This document shows, one piece after another, positions 9,614 through 18,496 of a stretch of DNA of 33,465 nt. Source of the stretch: Candidatus Babelota bacterium (lineage in GTDB: Bacteria > Babelota > Babeliae > Babelales > Babelaceae); the NCBI GenBank assembly GCA_013815795.1, contig JACDFK010000007.1:1-33465 (forward strand). Direction: 5' to 3'. The notes beneath the pieces are model-generated. The model had not been told where the DNA came from and did no database searches. It worked only from the letters and a program-made list of their open reading frames with translations. How positions within the stretch are numbered: the stretch's first letter is position 1; every line of letters starts with the position of its first letter. A program made the position numbers and the translations under genes.

Positions 9614-9779
9614 CTAGCTCACAAAGTCTATAAAATCTCGACTTTTAACTAAAAATATCTATAAGATAGTAGATACAATACTGGAATGCAGTATCGGTGG
9701 GATCCTAAAATTAATGCGAATGTTTTGCTACACCAACATTTTACTCCTATTAAAAGCTCTACAAAAAAAGAGGATTTTT

Positions 9780-10757
9780 ATGATACGAATTACTGCTTCG
9801 CTTTTCTATCTATTTTTATTAGTATCATTCTCGAGGAGTTACAGCAGGGGGCCTACTCCTACATATGAACCTTCTACTACGGTGGACTTTTTTAGTTCAA
9901 TGGGATGGTATATTCATTCTAACAATCGAAAAAAGAAAAAATATTTTTCAAAGGATACTCATAGGGCCAACTACTCACTCAAAAGAATACATGCTCTTAA
10001 AGCACTGTATGACAGAAATAGTTTCGCACATAAAAAAATCCAAGGAAAACCAGTTATTCCCAAGATAATACACCATATTTGGCTAGGACCCCTTACTCCG
10101 CCGGCAGTATTTAAAGAATCACAAAAGAGCATTAAAAAATACCATCCTGAGTGGGAATATAAATTATGGACCGATGCAGATATTCCAAAACTAAAATTGT
10201 ATAACCAAAAATTTTATGATCTATCAAAAAATTATGGAGAAAAGGCCGATATTGTGCGCTATGAGATTTTATATACCTATGGTGGTATATATCTTGATGT
10301 CGACTTTATATGTTTAAAGCCACTCGATATACTTCTTCAATATGACCTGTGGGCTTCTATTCAACCGATAGACTGTAGAGGTGACATAGCAAATGGTATT
10401 ATAGGTTCAATTCCGGGCCACCCTATACTTCAAGACTGTATTTACACCCTTGAAGATGACTGGTATACCTTTAATAAAGAAACTTCCTGTCCGATCAAAG
10501 CTGCTAAAGCGAGTGTATTCGATAAAGTAGGTCCTCGGCATTTTCAAAAATCATTTATGAAGTTTGTTAACGAAGAGGCAAAAAATATTATTGCCTTCCC
10601 TACAAGCTTTTTTTATCCTGTAGATTTTAGAAATCGGTTAGTTATGGTAAAGACTCCAACTACAGGACGCACAGAAAAAATACAGTCATATATAAAGCCT
10701 GAAACCTTTGCGATACATTATTGGGCAGGTTCCTGGTGGGATGCTACCGTAAAATAA
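9780..10757 (+). CDS. Exported DXD-motif glycosyltransferase, paralog of 3220-4146
   Basis: Preferred start 9780 (MIRITASLFYLFLLVSFSRSYS signal peptide; agagga upstream) over 9714. 'IPKIIHHIWLGPLTPP...WEYKLWTDADIPKLKLYNQKFYDLSKNYGEKADIVRYEILYTYGGIYLDVDFICLKP' and 'FAIHYWAGSWWDA'. Confidence 0.85.
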   Translation: MIRITASLFYLFLLVSFSRSYSRGPTPTYEPSTTVDFFSSMGWYIHSNNRKKKKYFSKDTHRANYSLKRIHALKALYDRNSFAHKKIQGKPVIPKIIHHIWLGPLTPPAVFKESQKSIKKYHPEWEYKLWTDADIPKLKLYNQKFYDLSKNYGEKADIVRYEILYTYGGIYLDVDFICLKPLDILLQYDLWASIQPIDCRGDIANGIIGSIPGHPILQDCIYTLEDDWYTFNKETSCPIKAAKASVFDKVGPRHFQKSFMKFVNEEAKNIIAFPTSFFYPVDFRNRLVMVKTPTTGRTEKIQSYIKPETFAIHYWAGSWWDATVK

Positions 10758-10930
10758 AACTTATGAACACAGGGCCTTTACCTTCAAACTCAACAAGGCG
10801 CTAGTCTGTAAAACAATAGATTTACAAATTGCATTACTAAGAAAATCTCTATAAAATACTCACACCTGTTGAGATGCATAGCTCACCTACTCCCCTACGT
10901 AGTTTTTAAAACCGATCAAGGCTAAAAAAT

Positions 10931-10987
10931 ATAACAAGAGCTAAAAAGCTGAAGGATTATAGCCTTCAGCTTTTTAGCTCTTGTTAT
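10931..10987. terminator. Very long perfect hairpin (25-bp stem, 7-nt loop)
   Basis: ataacaagagctaaaaagctgaagg-attatag-ccttcagctttttagctcttgttat; lies between the + strand GT gene and the - strand gene at 11225. Confidence 0.55.
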
Positions 10988-11224
10988 CTAAGCTTTTTAA
11001 ATCGAAAATAGTACCGTTCTTCATGCAGCATCTTTTAGCTTTCTGTTGAAACTACAGCGTAACGTATACTAAGCCCTTGCTCAGTGCTTCAAAACAACTC
11101 TCCTCTAAAAGGAATATCTACATTCGTAAATGAAAACAAGAAAGAAACCAAAAATAGAGAATAAATAGGAGGGAATGCTTATCGAAGAACTATCTTCTCA
11201 AGCATTCTCTTAAAAATGATATAT

Positions 11225-12373
11225 TTATACCACTTCAGTACTTTCTAACTCAGTACCATCTTTTGGTTCACTGCAAGAATCAGTACAAATATCTTCGCAT
11301 TCCTCACCGCATTCCTCAGCAGATTTACCTAATTGATCCTGACATTCTTTTACACATGCGGAATCGCATTCTTGCAAACATCCTTCCAATGACTGATCAA
11401 GTACCGGCGTGACTGAAGCTTGACCCGAAACAAAGAGATCATAGTCAGAACTCTTTTGTGGATAGACGCCATAAGTATCATAATAGTCGTAATATATAGG
11501 AGGATACTCATTATATATAGAATAATAGGCAAAAGGGAAAATAGTAATAAAAAGAGGCCAATTAGATATATAAAGATAACGCCATTTAACAGAGCTTTTC
11601 CCAAAACCCCTGCGAAGAAAATCTCTTTGCTTGCCTATAGAGTTTTCTGTCCTATAGGTATCAAATTTTACCGGTCTGGTTAAATTCAGTGAGCCTCGCG
11701 TAAGATCACGAGCACCACGACGGTGGCGCAATGAACGATCAAAAGATCGTCGCGAATCAGCAGATTTTCGGCCTAACTTGCTAAAAGAATGAGGCCTCGT
11801 TCGAGCTGACGAACGTCTTCTAGAGAAATCTCCGCGCACATCTCCCGCAAGAGAAGAAGCCCCTTTGCGCCGAGAACTGTATCCACGTGCAGCAGCGTCC
11901 GAAGGACGAACCGCTGTACTCAAAGAAGAAGGAGCTGTTCTATTTCGAAAACCAAAATCTCGGGAGGAAGCACGTGCAGTACGAGTACGTGTGGCACTAG
12001 GTCCTGTATTTAAAGAAGAAGGCATCACAGTGTACCGTGAGCCCAAACCACGAGAAGAAACGTCGGTAGAACCTGCACTCATAGCACGAGCTCTTCCTTG
12101 TCCAGCACCCAAAGAGGGACTTGAAATACCGCGGCCTGATAAAGAAGAAGGCATCACAGTGTATCGTGAGCCCAAACCACGAGAAGAAACGTTGGTAGAA
12201 CCTTCACTCATAGCACGAGCTCTTCCTTGTTCAGCACCCAAAGAGGGACTTGAAATGCCTCGGCTTGATGCTGCTGACGAGCTTCCTGAGCCTGCTGCTC
12301 CACGATTCATTGCTATCGCCATAGTTCCGTATGAAAGAAGAACTAGACCCATAATAATCATTTTATTGTTCAT
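11225..12373 (-). CDS. Exported Ser/Arg/Gly-rich low-complexity protein with internal 43-aa repeat and Cys-rich C-terminus
   Basis: Start trimmed from 12418 to 12373 (MNNKMIIMGLVLLSYGTMAIA; caggag upstream on coding strand). Two tandem 43-aa units and 8 regularly spaced Cys near the C-terminus. Confidence 0.75.
   Translation of the reverse strand: MNNKMIIMGLVLLSYGTMAIAMNRGAAGSGSSSAASSRGISSPSLGAEQGRARAMSEGSTNVSSRGLGSRYTVMPSSLSGRGISSPSLGAGQGRARAMSAGSTDVSSRGLGSRYTVMPSSLNTGPSATRTRTARASSRDFGFRNRTAPSSLSTAVRPSDAAARGYSSRRKGASSLAGDVRGDFSRRRSSARTRPHSFSKLGRKSADSRRSFDRSLRHRRGARDLTRGSLNLTRPVKFDTYRTENSIGKQRDFLRRGFGKSSVKWRYLYISNWPLFITIFPFAYYSIYNEYPPIYYDYYDTYGVYPQKSSDYDLFVSGQASVTPVLDQSLEGCLQECDSACVKECQDQLGKSAEECGEECEDICTDSCSEPKDGTELESTEVV
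12012..12269. repeat. Tandem duplication, 2 x 129 bp, in frame within the 11225-12373 CDS
   Basis: aaagaagaaggcatcacagtgta.. starts at 12012 and again at 12141 with few substitutions; encodes ISSPSLGAxQGRARAMSxGSTxVSSRGLGSRYTVMPSSL twice. Confidence 0.9.
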
Positions 12374-12509
12374 GTTAAAACTCCTGTTTGTTAAATAAAT
12401 GCATACAAGCTTATGCAATGAAAAACCTTCATCCTTCTACTTTTCACTGGTACGAGCTAGATACATTTCTGTATTAAAAATTGTATTAAAAAACTAACTG
12501 CTTTCTTAC

Positions 12510-13166
12510 TTAGAGTACTGGTCCTCTAAGAAGTCGTCTTCGTGGTACCACAGTTCTTATAAGACCTGCTTTACCCCTCTTATAAAGCACCTTTTCCCTT
12601 CTGATCGGCTTCGAGACTACCACTGTTGGTTCTTCAACAGTACCCACTACAGAAGGAATGACCGATTTAAAAGCAGGTTGTACTACAGTAGCGGTTGGTA
12701 CACCTCTACGGGGAGCATCAACCTCCAAAACAGCTGAATAAGGTCTAGCAGGGACTACTGGCTTGACCAGACGATCTGTAGTTACTCTAACGGTAGGTGA
12801 TACAGCTAAAGGAACAGCCTCTGCAACAGATGAATGTACAACACTCTCTGAGTTTTCTACGTTGACTAGGAAATCGCGTCCAGATCTGTTCCTAGTAGAA
12901 CGTTGAGAAGTCCCCTCAAAAGCAGAACTTTCTTTGTCGATGAATGAGCGTTTTTTTAAACTATTTTTTGGTGGTGGTAAAATCGTTCTTTTTGATTCTG
13001 TATGGGGACTGCGAGATACACCTTCAGCGGAGCGACGTGGCATCCTTTTTGTCCCCGTGGAGATACCTTCACTACCGGTAGAACGTAATTCATCTGAATG
13101 CATTGCTATCATTCGACTACTGGACATTATACACAGTATACCAATCATAACTATTCTACTCTTCAT
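12510..13166 (-). CDS. Exported basic Ser/Pro/Val/Arg-rich low-complexity protein
   Basis: MKSRIVMIGILCIMSSSRMIAM signal peptide; aaggag upstream on coding strand; low-complexity body, basic C-terminus (RREKVLYKRGKAGLIRTVVPRRRLLRGPVL). Confidence 0.65.
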   Translation of the reverse strand: MKSRIVMIGILCIMSSSRMIAMHSDELRSTGSEGISTGTKRMPRRSAEGVSRSPHTESKRTILPPPKNSLKKRSFIDKESSAFEGTSQRSTRNRSGRDFLVNVENSESVVHSSVAEAVPLAVSPTVRVTTDRLVKPVVPARPYSAVLEVDAPRRGVPTATVVQPAFKSVIPSVVGTVEEPTVVVSKPIRREKVLYKRGKAGLIRTVVPRRRLLRGPVL

Positions 13167-13685
13167 AACGAAACTCCTTTTTTAAGAGGTTGGAGGAGAG
13201 CGTAGGTATCCTTTACCTAAGCCCTCTTTTCATCTAGCGTAACATTTTTTATATCATATTTTCAATATTTATAAAAAATAACATTATATTATTTCAAAAT
13301 ATATATAAAATATCAATAAGCCTTCTATTTTGTTTTAACGTACCCATTAAGGTACTTTTTAAAAAAGCAGGTCGATTTCTGTCATTTACTAGTAGTACTG
13401 TGACATAACCCTACAAGGGTTAAATTACGGGAGGTTTACCCTTAATGAGAAAACCTTATAGCTTCACCTCTCGGCGCTCAAAGCTTCCTTGTTTATATAA
13501 AACGATTTTCCTGTATCATACCTGATACAACGGGGAAAACTTATTAACCTGTCATAAGGCATGAGCACGTAGAGGCATCGTTAAAAGACAAGAAACTGTA
13601 ACAGGAAAACATATAAAAAGATAAAATTTGAATGTCGCTTGAACAGGTGGTTAGTCTGCGGCACAAAAAAACCCTCTATCACCGC

Positions 13686-14357
13686 TTATCTAAACTTTTT
13701 TACACCAATTTTAGGGCACAAGGACTTTAAAGCACACCTGGTAACCCACGGAGAAAGTGGAGTACACACGTTTTGGCCCCACATGACCAGTAAGTAGTTC
13801 ACCGAAAGCCAATACTGCTGTGGTACTACTTTCATTAGCTCTTTCTCTGTTTGATCAGGATTTTCAGTTTTCACCCAGCCTAAACGATTTGAAATTCGAT
13901 GAACATGCGTATCAACACATATGACAGGAACACCAAAGCCTTCTCCCAAAACCAAATTTGCCGTCTTCCTTCCTACCCCTTTTAAAGATAAAAGTTCTTT
14001 TTCAGTAGACGGGACCCTACTATTAAAACGATTAATAAGCTCTAAGGAAACGGACACAATTGTGTGAGATTTTTTCCTATAAAATCCTAAAGGATGAAGA
14101 AGCTCCTCTAATGAAGAAAGAGGTATCTTTACGAGCTCTTCAGGTGAGCGAGCCAACTCAAAAAGCTTTCTGCAAATTCCGAAAGTAACCTTATCTTGAG
14201 CCCTTAAACTTAAAAGACAGGAAATTAATATAAGAAAAGGATCCTTTCCATACAGATCTTCAAGAGCGCTCACCATAGGTTTTTGCATCCCACTGGTGGC
14301 CTTTTCCAGAATTGTGAGCATTGTGACAATACGAGCAGTTAAAGGGGAAGTATTCAT
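13686..14357 (-). CDS. nth: Endonuclease III (DNA glycosylase/AP lyase)
   Basis: 'LKGVGRKTANLVLGEGFGVPVICVDTHVHRISNRLG' HhH-GPD with catalytic Lys and Asp; C-terminal Cys cluster (one ligand replaced). Confidence 0.92.
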   Translation of the reverse strand: MNTSPLTARIVTMLTILEKATSGMQKPMVSALEDLYGKDPFLILISCLLSLRAQDKVTFGICRKLFELARSPEELVKIPLSSLEELLHPLGFYRKKSHTIVSVSLELINRFNSRVPSTEKELLSLKGVGRKTANLVLGEGFGVPVICVDTHVHRISNRLGWVKTENPDQTEKELMKVVPQQYWLSVNYLLVMWGQNVCTPLSPWVTRCALKSLCPKIGVKKFR

Positions 14358-14678
14358 ACGCTAGTAATTTAAGTAAAAGGGTTTAAAGATCTTTTTTACT
14401 GTAATCCGTAATGTAAAACAATGCAATAAAATAACCATTTAATCGGGAGAAGCATTCTTACAAAATTTAGAACTCCCTCTACCACCTGATTCTGAGCAAG
14501 ATACCTCAGAACTTCCTTCACTCCTGATAGGTATAAAAAAAACAGTTAGAACTTTTAAAAATTTTTCTAGTGTAGACATCACAAATAACTCTGTTTTCTT
14601 GATTAATACAACTACCTGCGAGTAGCATGGGTATACCTATTTTTTGCTGACACCTTCTGTACCGAAAGAACCTTCCCT

Positions 14679-15179
14679 ATGATACGATCATTTTTGCTAA
14701 TTACTGCACTGATCATTTTTTCTCCTTTACGTGCTTCCTCTTTTTGCAAAGAGGAAGAATGCGATCTTCAACAAGCCTTCACTCTGCTTTTGAAAGACAT
14801 CGAGTTACAAGAAGAGATCTTTCAAACCACCAGTGTTCTACTCGATAAGAGCAACAACCCTCATAGCTCACTGCTCTACACTCATAATAATCAGGAGGAA
14901 GATAATTGTTCAGCTTTACAAGAAAAAGTATCGCATACTCAACCAGATACGATTTCTTTGGAATGCTCACCTGACACTGAAAAAAATCTTTATGAAACTC
15001 TTATACAGAACAAAAAGCTCCTGATCTACTCGGGTCTTTTTCTGAGTTGCTGCGCCGCTCAAACCTATGTGTGGTACCTGGAATCATGTTTCTCGAGGAA
15101 AAATGTACAACAACCTAGAAAACCTGGCTCGCTTATAAGAAATAAACTCTCTCTCAAAAAAAATATCAAAAATACATAA
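14679..15179 (+). CDS. Hypothetical exported/membrane protein
   Basis: Signal peptide MIRSFLLITALIIFSPLRASS; second hydrophobic segment LLIYSGLFLSCCAAQTYVWYL; no recognised domain. Confidence 0.55.
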   Translation: MIRSFLLITALIIFSPLRASSFCKEEECDLQQAFTLLLKDIELQEEIFQTTSVLLDKSNNPHSSLLYTHNNQEEDNCSALQEKVSHTQPDTISLECSPDTEKNLYETLIQNKKLLIYSGLFLSCCAAQTYVWYLESCFSRKNVQQPRKPGSLIRNKLSLKKNIKNT

Positions 15180-15248
15180 ATGTAGTACAAAACTGCTGGC
15201 TCTATCATCTGTTCTCTTACGATCCTTTTCTAATGAACCTCTCTACTG

Positions 15249-15278
15249 TATACAAATTTTGTATACAAAATTTGTATA
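15249..15278. repeat. Perfect 30-bp palindrome
   Basis: tatacaaattttgtatacaaaatttgtata equals its own reverse complement; intergenic, upstream of the PBP2-like gene. Confidence 0.95.
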
Positions 15279-15582
15279 TAAAATTGCCCAGATCCCTAAA
15301 AAAACTCCTAGCTCTCTACAGTAGTGTCTATCAAAAAATACCATCTGTTTCCTCTAGGTACTACACCACACGGACTTTCTAAAAAGCTTATTAAAAAAAA
15401 TCAGCCGTACTATTCTAAAGCACCGATAAAAAGCAGATCTTAATATCGCACTAAAAAATAGATTTTTAATAAAAAATTTATGCTTTTTTACAAAATAGAG
15501 GTAAAATAAGATACTAGAATCATAAACTAGAAAAGATCACTCTTTTTTAATAAGTACCTCTCCAACTGTCGAGAAAATTATA

Positions 15583-17298
15583 ATGCTATTAACTCAGACG
15601 TCTGGTTTTCGCTTTAAGCTCTTAGTTCTCCTTATAGGTTTAGCTTTAGGGGGCATAGTGGGCTATCTTTACCATCTTCAAATAATTAATATGAATCTTT
15701 TTTTCGATCGCAGTCAAAAAAACTTCTTACGGTCACGCGCGGTAGCTTCTCCTCGAGGAAATATTATCGATAGCAGAGGCATTATCCTTGCTTCAAATAT
15801 ACCTATGTATAGTCTTTCATGGCAAGGCACCGGTAATAGATCATTAACAAAAAGCCAAGAAGAGCTGCTCACGCTTTTAACCACCCGTTTTTCACTTTCT
15901 GCAAAACAGATTACTCTTATTACACAGCATGAAAGACGGTCAACACGGATAAATCTTTTTTCAGACATATCATTTGAACAGATTACCTCACTTATTGAGC
16001 AGATTTCTCAAGAAAAAAATATCATTCTTGAGAAAAGTTATAAACGATGTTATCCCCATAATAAATTAGCCTCTCATATTATAGGATATATTGGCCTTGA
16101 CACTAATACCCCAGGAAAAATGGGATTAGAACTTTTATATAATAAAGAGCTTAAGGGTAGATCCGGGAAAATAGTTACCATTATTAATGCGGTGGGGCGT
16201 AACTTACAAGCCTACTCTGTCACAGGAAGCCTTGCAGGAGACACAGTACAAACGACCCTTGATAGTGATGCGCAGAAACTGGCCGAAGAGGTTTTTCCTC
16301 ACAATTATGAAGGATCCTGTATTCTTATGGATGAATCGGGAGCGTTAGAAGTAGTTCTTTCTCGTCCTTCATTCGATCCTACTATTTTTTTAAAACCCTT
16401 AGAGACCACTCAATGGAAACAGTTACAAGAAAAACACTGTTTTATGAACCGTGCATTTTGCGGATGTTATCCTCCTGCTTCCCTCTTTAAGCTGGTTACG
16501 CTTGCAGCAGCTCTTGAAACAGGAATTATCGAACAAAAAATAGGATGGCATTGCATAGGACACACATCCTTTAAAGGACGACGCTATCACTGCGGCAATA
16601 AGAGTGGACATGGAGTTCTTACTACAGAACAAGCACTTGCCCATTCATGTAATATACCATTTTTTGAAATAGGAAAGAAAATAAAGATAGATACGCTTGC
16701 TGAGTATGCCCGCGAGTTAGGATTAGGAACTAAAATGGGAACACTTTTCCCTGAAAGTGCAGGACTTATACCCACCACTGCTTGGAAAAGAAGAGTAAAA
16801 AAAGAGCCATGGTTTCCGGGAGAAACATTATCCGCTGCTATTGGACAAGCCTCTATGTTGGTAACCCCTCTTCAGATAGCGTGCATGATATCGGCCCTCT
16901 GCACAGGATATCGTTGTAAACCACGCATTTTAGCAGATGAACTTATCATTACTCAAAAACTCTCATTAAAAGAAGAAACACTTTCTTTTTTGCAAAAATG
17001 TCTCGAATCTGTGGTGAAACAAGGAACAGGTACCCACCTTAAACATCTTAAACATTTTACTATGCGAGGGAAAAGTGGTACTGCTCAAGTACGCGCTCTT
17101 GAAAAGAAAGCGTTACGAAAAGAACATCTGTGCCACGGATATTTCGTCGTTCACTTCCAGTACAAAGATGAGAAACCTCGTACTCTTGTTCTCTTGATAG
17201 AACATGCTGGTTCATCATCAGTTGCTATTAAAGTAGCCCTTACCTTTTTAAAAAAGTATGCCGCTTTATGTGACTCGCGTACACCTCAACCTTACTGA
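15583..17298 (+). CDS. mrdA: Penicillin-binding protein 2-like transpeptidase
   Basis: N-terminal TM, 'RSRAVASPRGNIIDSRGIILASN' dimerisation domain, catalytic SxxK 'PASLFKLVTLAAALE', 'SCN', 'KSGTAQ'. Confidence 0.9.
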   Translation: MLLTQTSGFRFKLLVLLIGLALGGIVGYLYHLQIINMNLFFDRSQKNFLRSRAVASPRGNIIDSRGIILASNIPMYSLSWQGTGNRSLTKSQEELLTLLTTRFSLSAKQITLITQHERRSTRINLFSDISFEQITSLIEQISQEKNIILEKSYKRCYPHNKLASHIIGYIGLDTNTPGKMGLELLYNKELKGRSGKIVTIINAVGRNLQAYSVTGSLAGDTVQTTLDSDAQKLAEEVFPHNYEGSCILMDESGALEVVLSRPSFDPTIFLKPLETTQWKQLQEKHCFMNRAFCGCYPPASLFKLVTLAAALETGIIEQKIGWHCIGHTSFKGRRYHCGNKSGHGVLTTEQALAHSCNIPFFEIGKKIKIDTLAEYARELGLGTKMGTLFPESAGLIPTTAWKRRVKKEPWFPGETLSAAIGQASMLVTPLQIACMISALCTGYRCKPRILADELIITQKLSLKEETLSFLQKCLESVVKQGTGTHLKHLKHFTMRGKSGTAQVRALEKKALRKEHLCHGYFVVHFQYKDEKPRTLVLLIEHAGSSSVAIKVALTFLKKYAALCDSRTPQPY

Positions 17299-17305
17299 CA
17301 CTCTT

Positions 17306-17352
17306 TATAGAAACCCGCCTATACATTTAGGATGTATAGGCGGGTTTCTATA
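17306..17352. terminator. Perfect 21-bp-stem hairpin
   Basis: tatagaaacccgcctatacat-ttagg-atgtataggcgggtttctata, 7 nt after the PBP2-like stop codon. Confidence 0.75.
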
Positions 17353-17468
17353 AATGCATTTTTCATAAATCCGTTAAAAAGTAGAACTTTTTGTAAGCAT
17401 TTTACAAAATAACCGTTTTCTCTTACGCTATAACTAACTATTTATTGAAATTAAACGACGAAATAAAA

Positions 17469-18254
17469 ATGATTAAAGTTACATTGTTAAAAAAAATAGT
17501 CGTGAGCATGGGGCTGCTTACACTATCGCCCTTATATGCAAGCGCACCAATTTTACTACAAACCTCTCTTACAGAGACGTCTGAACAAGATGAGGATGCA
17601 TCATGTCCCATCTGTTTTGAGCTCTACAGTCAAGAGCGCCTTCCTGTGCAGTTTAACTGTAAATCGGACGCTGAAAACTACTCTACATTTTCCCATGTAT
17701 TTTGCTTATCCTGCATAAAAGAGACTGTTACCACAGCAAACACAAGAAACTGCCCCCTGTGTACCTCTCCCTTATGTTTATTCGATCCTACCAAAAAAAC
17801 TGCAAATATTCCTCAACAAGCCAAGGGAAAAAGATTTAATTATAAAGAAGAGTCGGTTATTAACTCGATTAAAGAGATCACAGAGCATATTCCGGCATGC
17901 GAAGAGATCTATAAAAAGAAGGCTGTTATAACACCACAGTCATATCCTGAACTAACCTACTCTCTTATAAGCGAAGCGTTCATCGGAGCTCTCGTTGGCG
18001 CTTTTATAGGGAGAGAATGCGGAATCGACCAATCACAAAAACCTACCAATGGATTAAAGTTACAACGCGCTCTTTATATACCTGCTTTTTTTGGTAGTTC
18101 TCTTCTGCTCAATCGGTTAAATCCTGAAAGAAAAAATAATAAATTACTTCCTGCCTCATGGTATATGGGAATTCTGGGAGGCATTATAGCTAGTTATAAT
18201 ATGTATAACAAGCCGGTAAAGACAGTTACTAACAAAAAGAAATTAGTGCTCTGA
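17469..18254 (+). CDS. Exported RING-finger-like protein with C-terminal hydrophobic segments
   Basis: Preferred start 17469 (MIKVTLLKKIVVSMGLLTLSPLYASA signal peptide). 'CPICFELYSQERLPVQFNCKSDAENYSTFSHVFCLSCIKETVTTANTRNCPLC' matches a RING-type Cys/His pattern. Confidence 0.7.
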   Translation: MIKVTLLKKIVVSMGLLTLSPLYASAPILLQTSLTETSEQDEDASCPICFELYSQERLPVQFNCKSDAENYSTFSHVFCLSCIKETVTTANTRNCPLCTSPLCLFDPTKKTANIPQQAKGKRFNYKEESVINSIKEITEHIPACEEIYKKKAVITPQSYPELTYSLISEAFIGALVGAFIGRECGIDQSQKPTNGLKLQRALYIPAFFGSSLLLNRLNPERKNNKLLPASWYMGILGGIIASYNMYNKPVKTVTNKKKLVL

Positions 18255-18447
18255 TACAACAAACGCTGATTGTGCATTACCGTAACTCATACTATCTCTT
18301 AAAGGGCTCCTTAGAAACAGGTAAATCAGTAGTAATCCTACGATATAAACCTCTCCATTGAGAAGTTCTACACCGAGACTGAGAAGCCACACAGAAAGAT
18401 CTTTAAGCTTTAAATGTTTGAATATAGTACACACCCGTGCATTTCAC

Positions 18448-18496
18448 ATTAATGAAAGAGGTTTTCGTAGATCCTACGAAAACCTCTTTCATTAAT
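18448..18496. terminator. Perfect 23-bp-stem hairpin with 3-nt loop
   Basis: attaatgaaagaggttttcgtag-atc-ctacgaaaacctctttcattaat. Confidence 0.55.

Noticed and set aside
9688-9696. gcagtatcg, matching the IS terminal sequence, 75 bp beyond the right end
   Set aside because: Only 9 bp match, no second end or transposase remnant; likely chance.
11865-12398. 177-aa + strand ORF opposite the SR-rich exported gene
   Set aside because: Antisense artefact of the biased, repetitive codon composition; the minus-strand gene has signal peptide and Shine-Dalgarno support.
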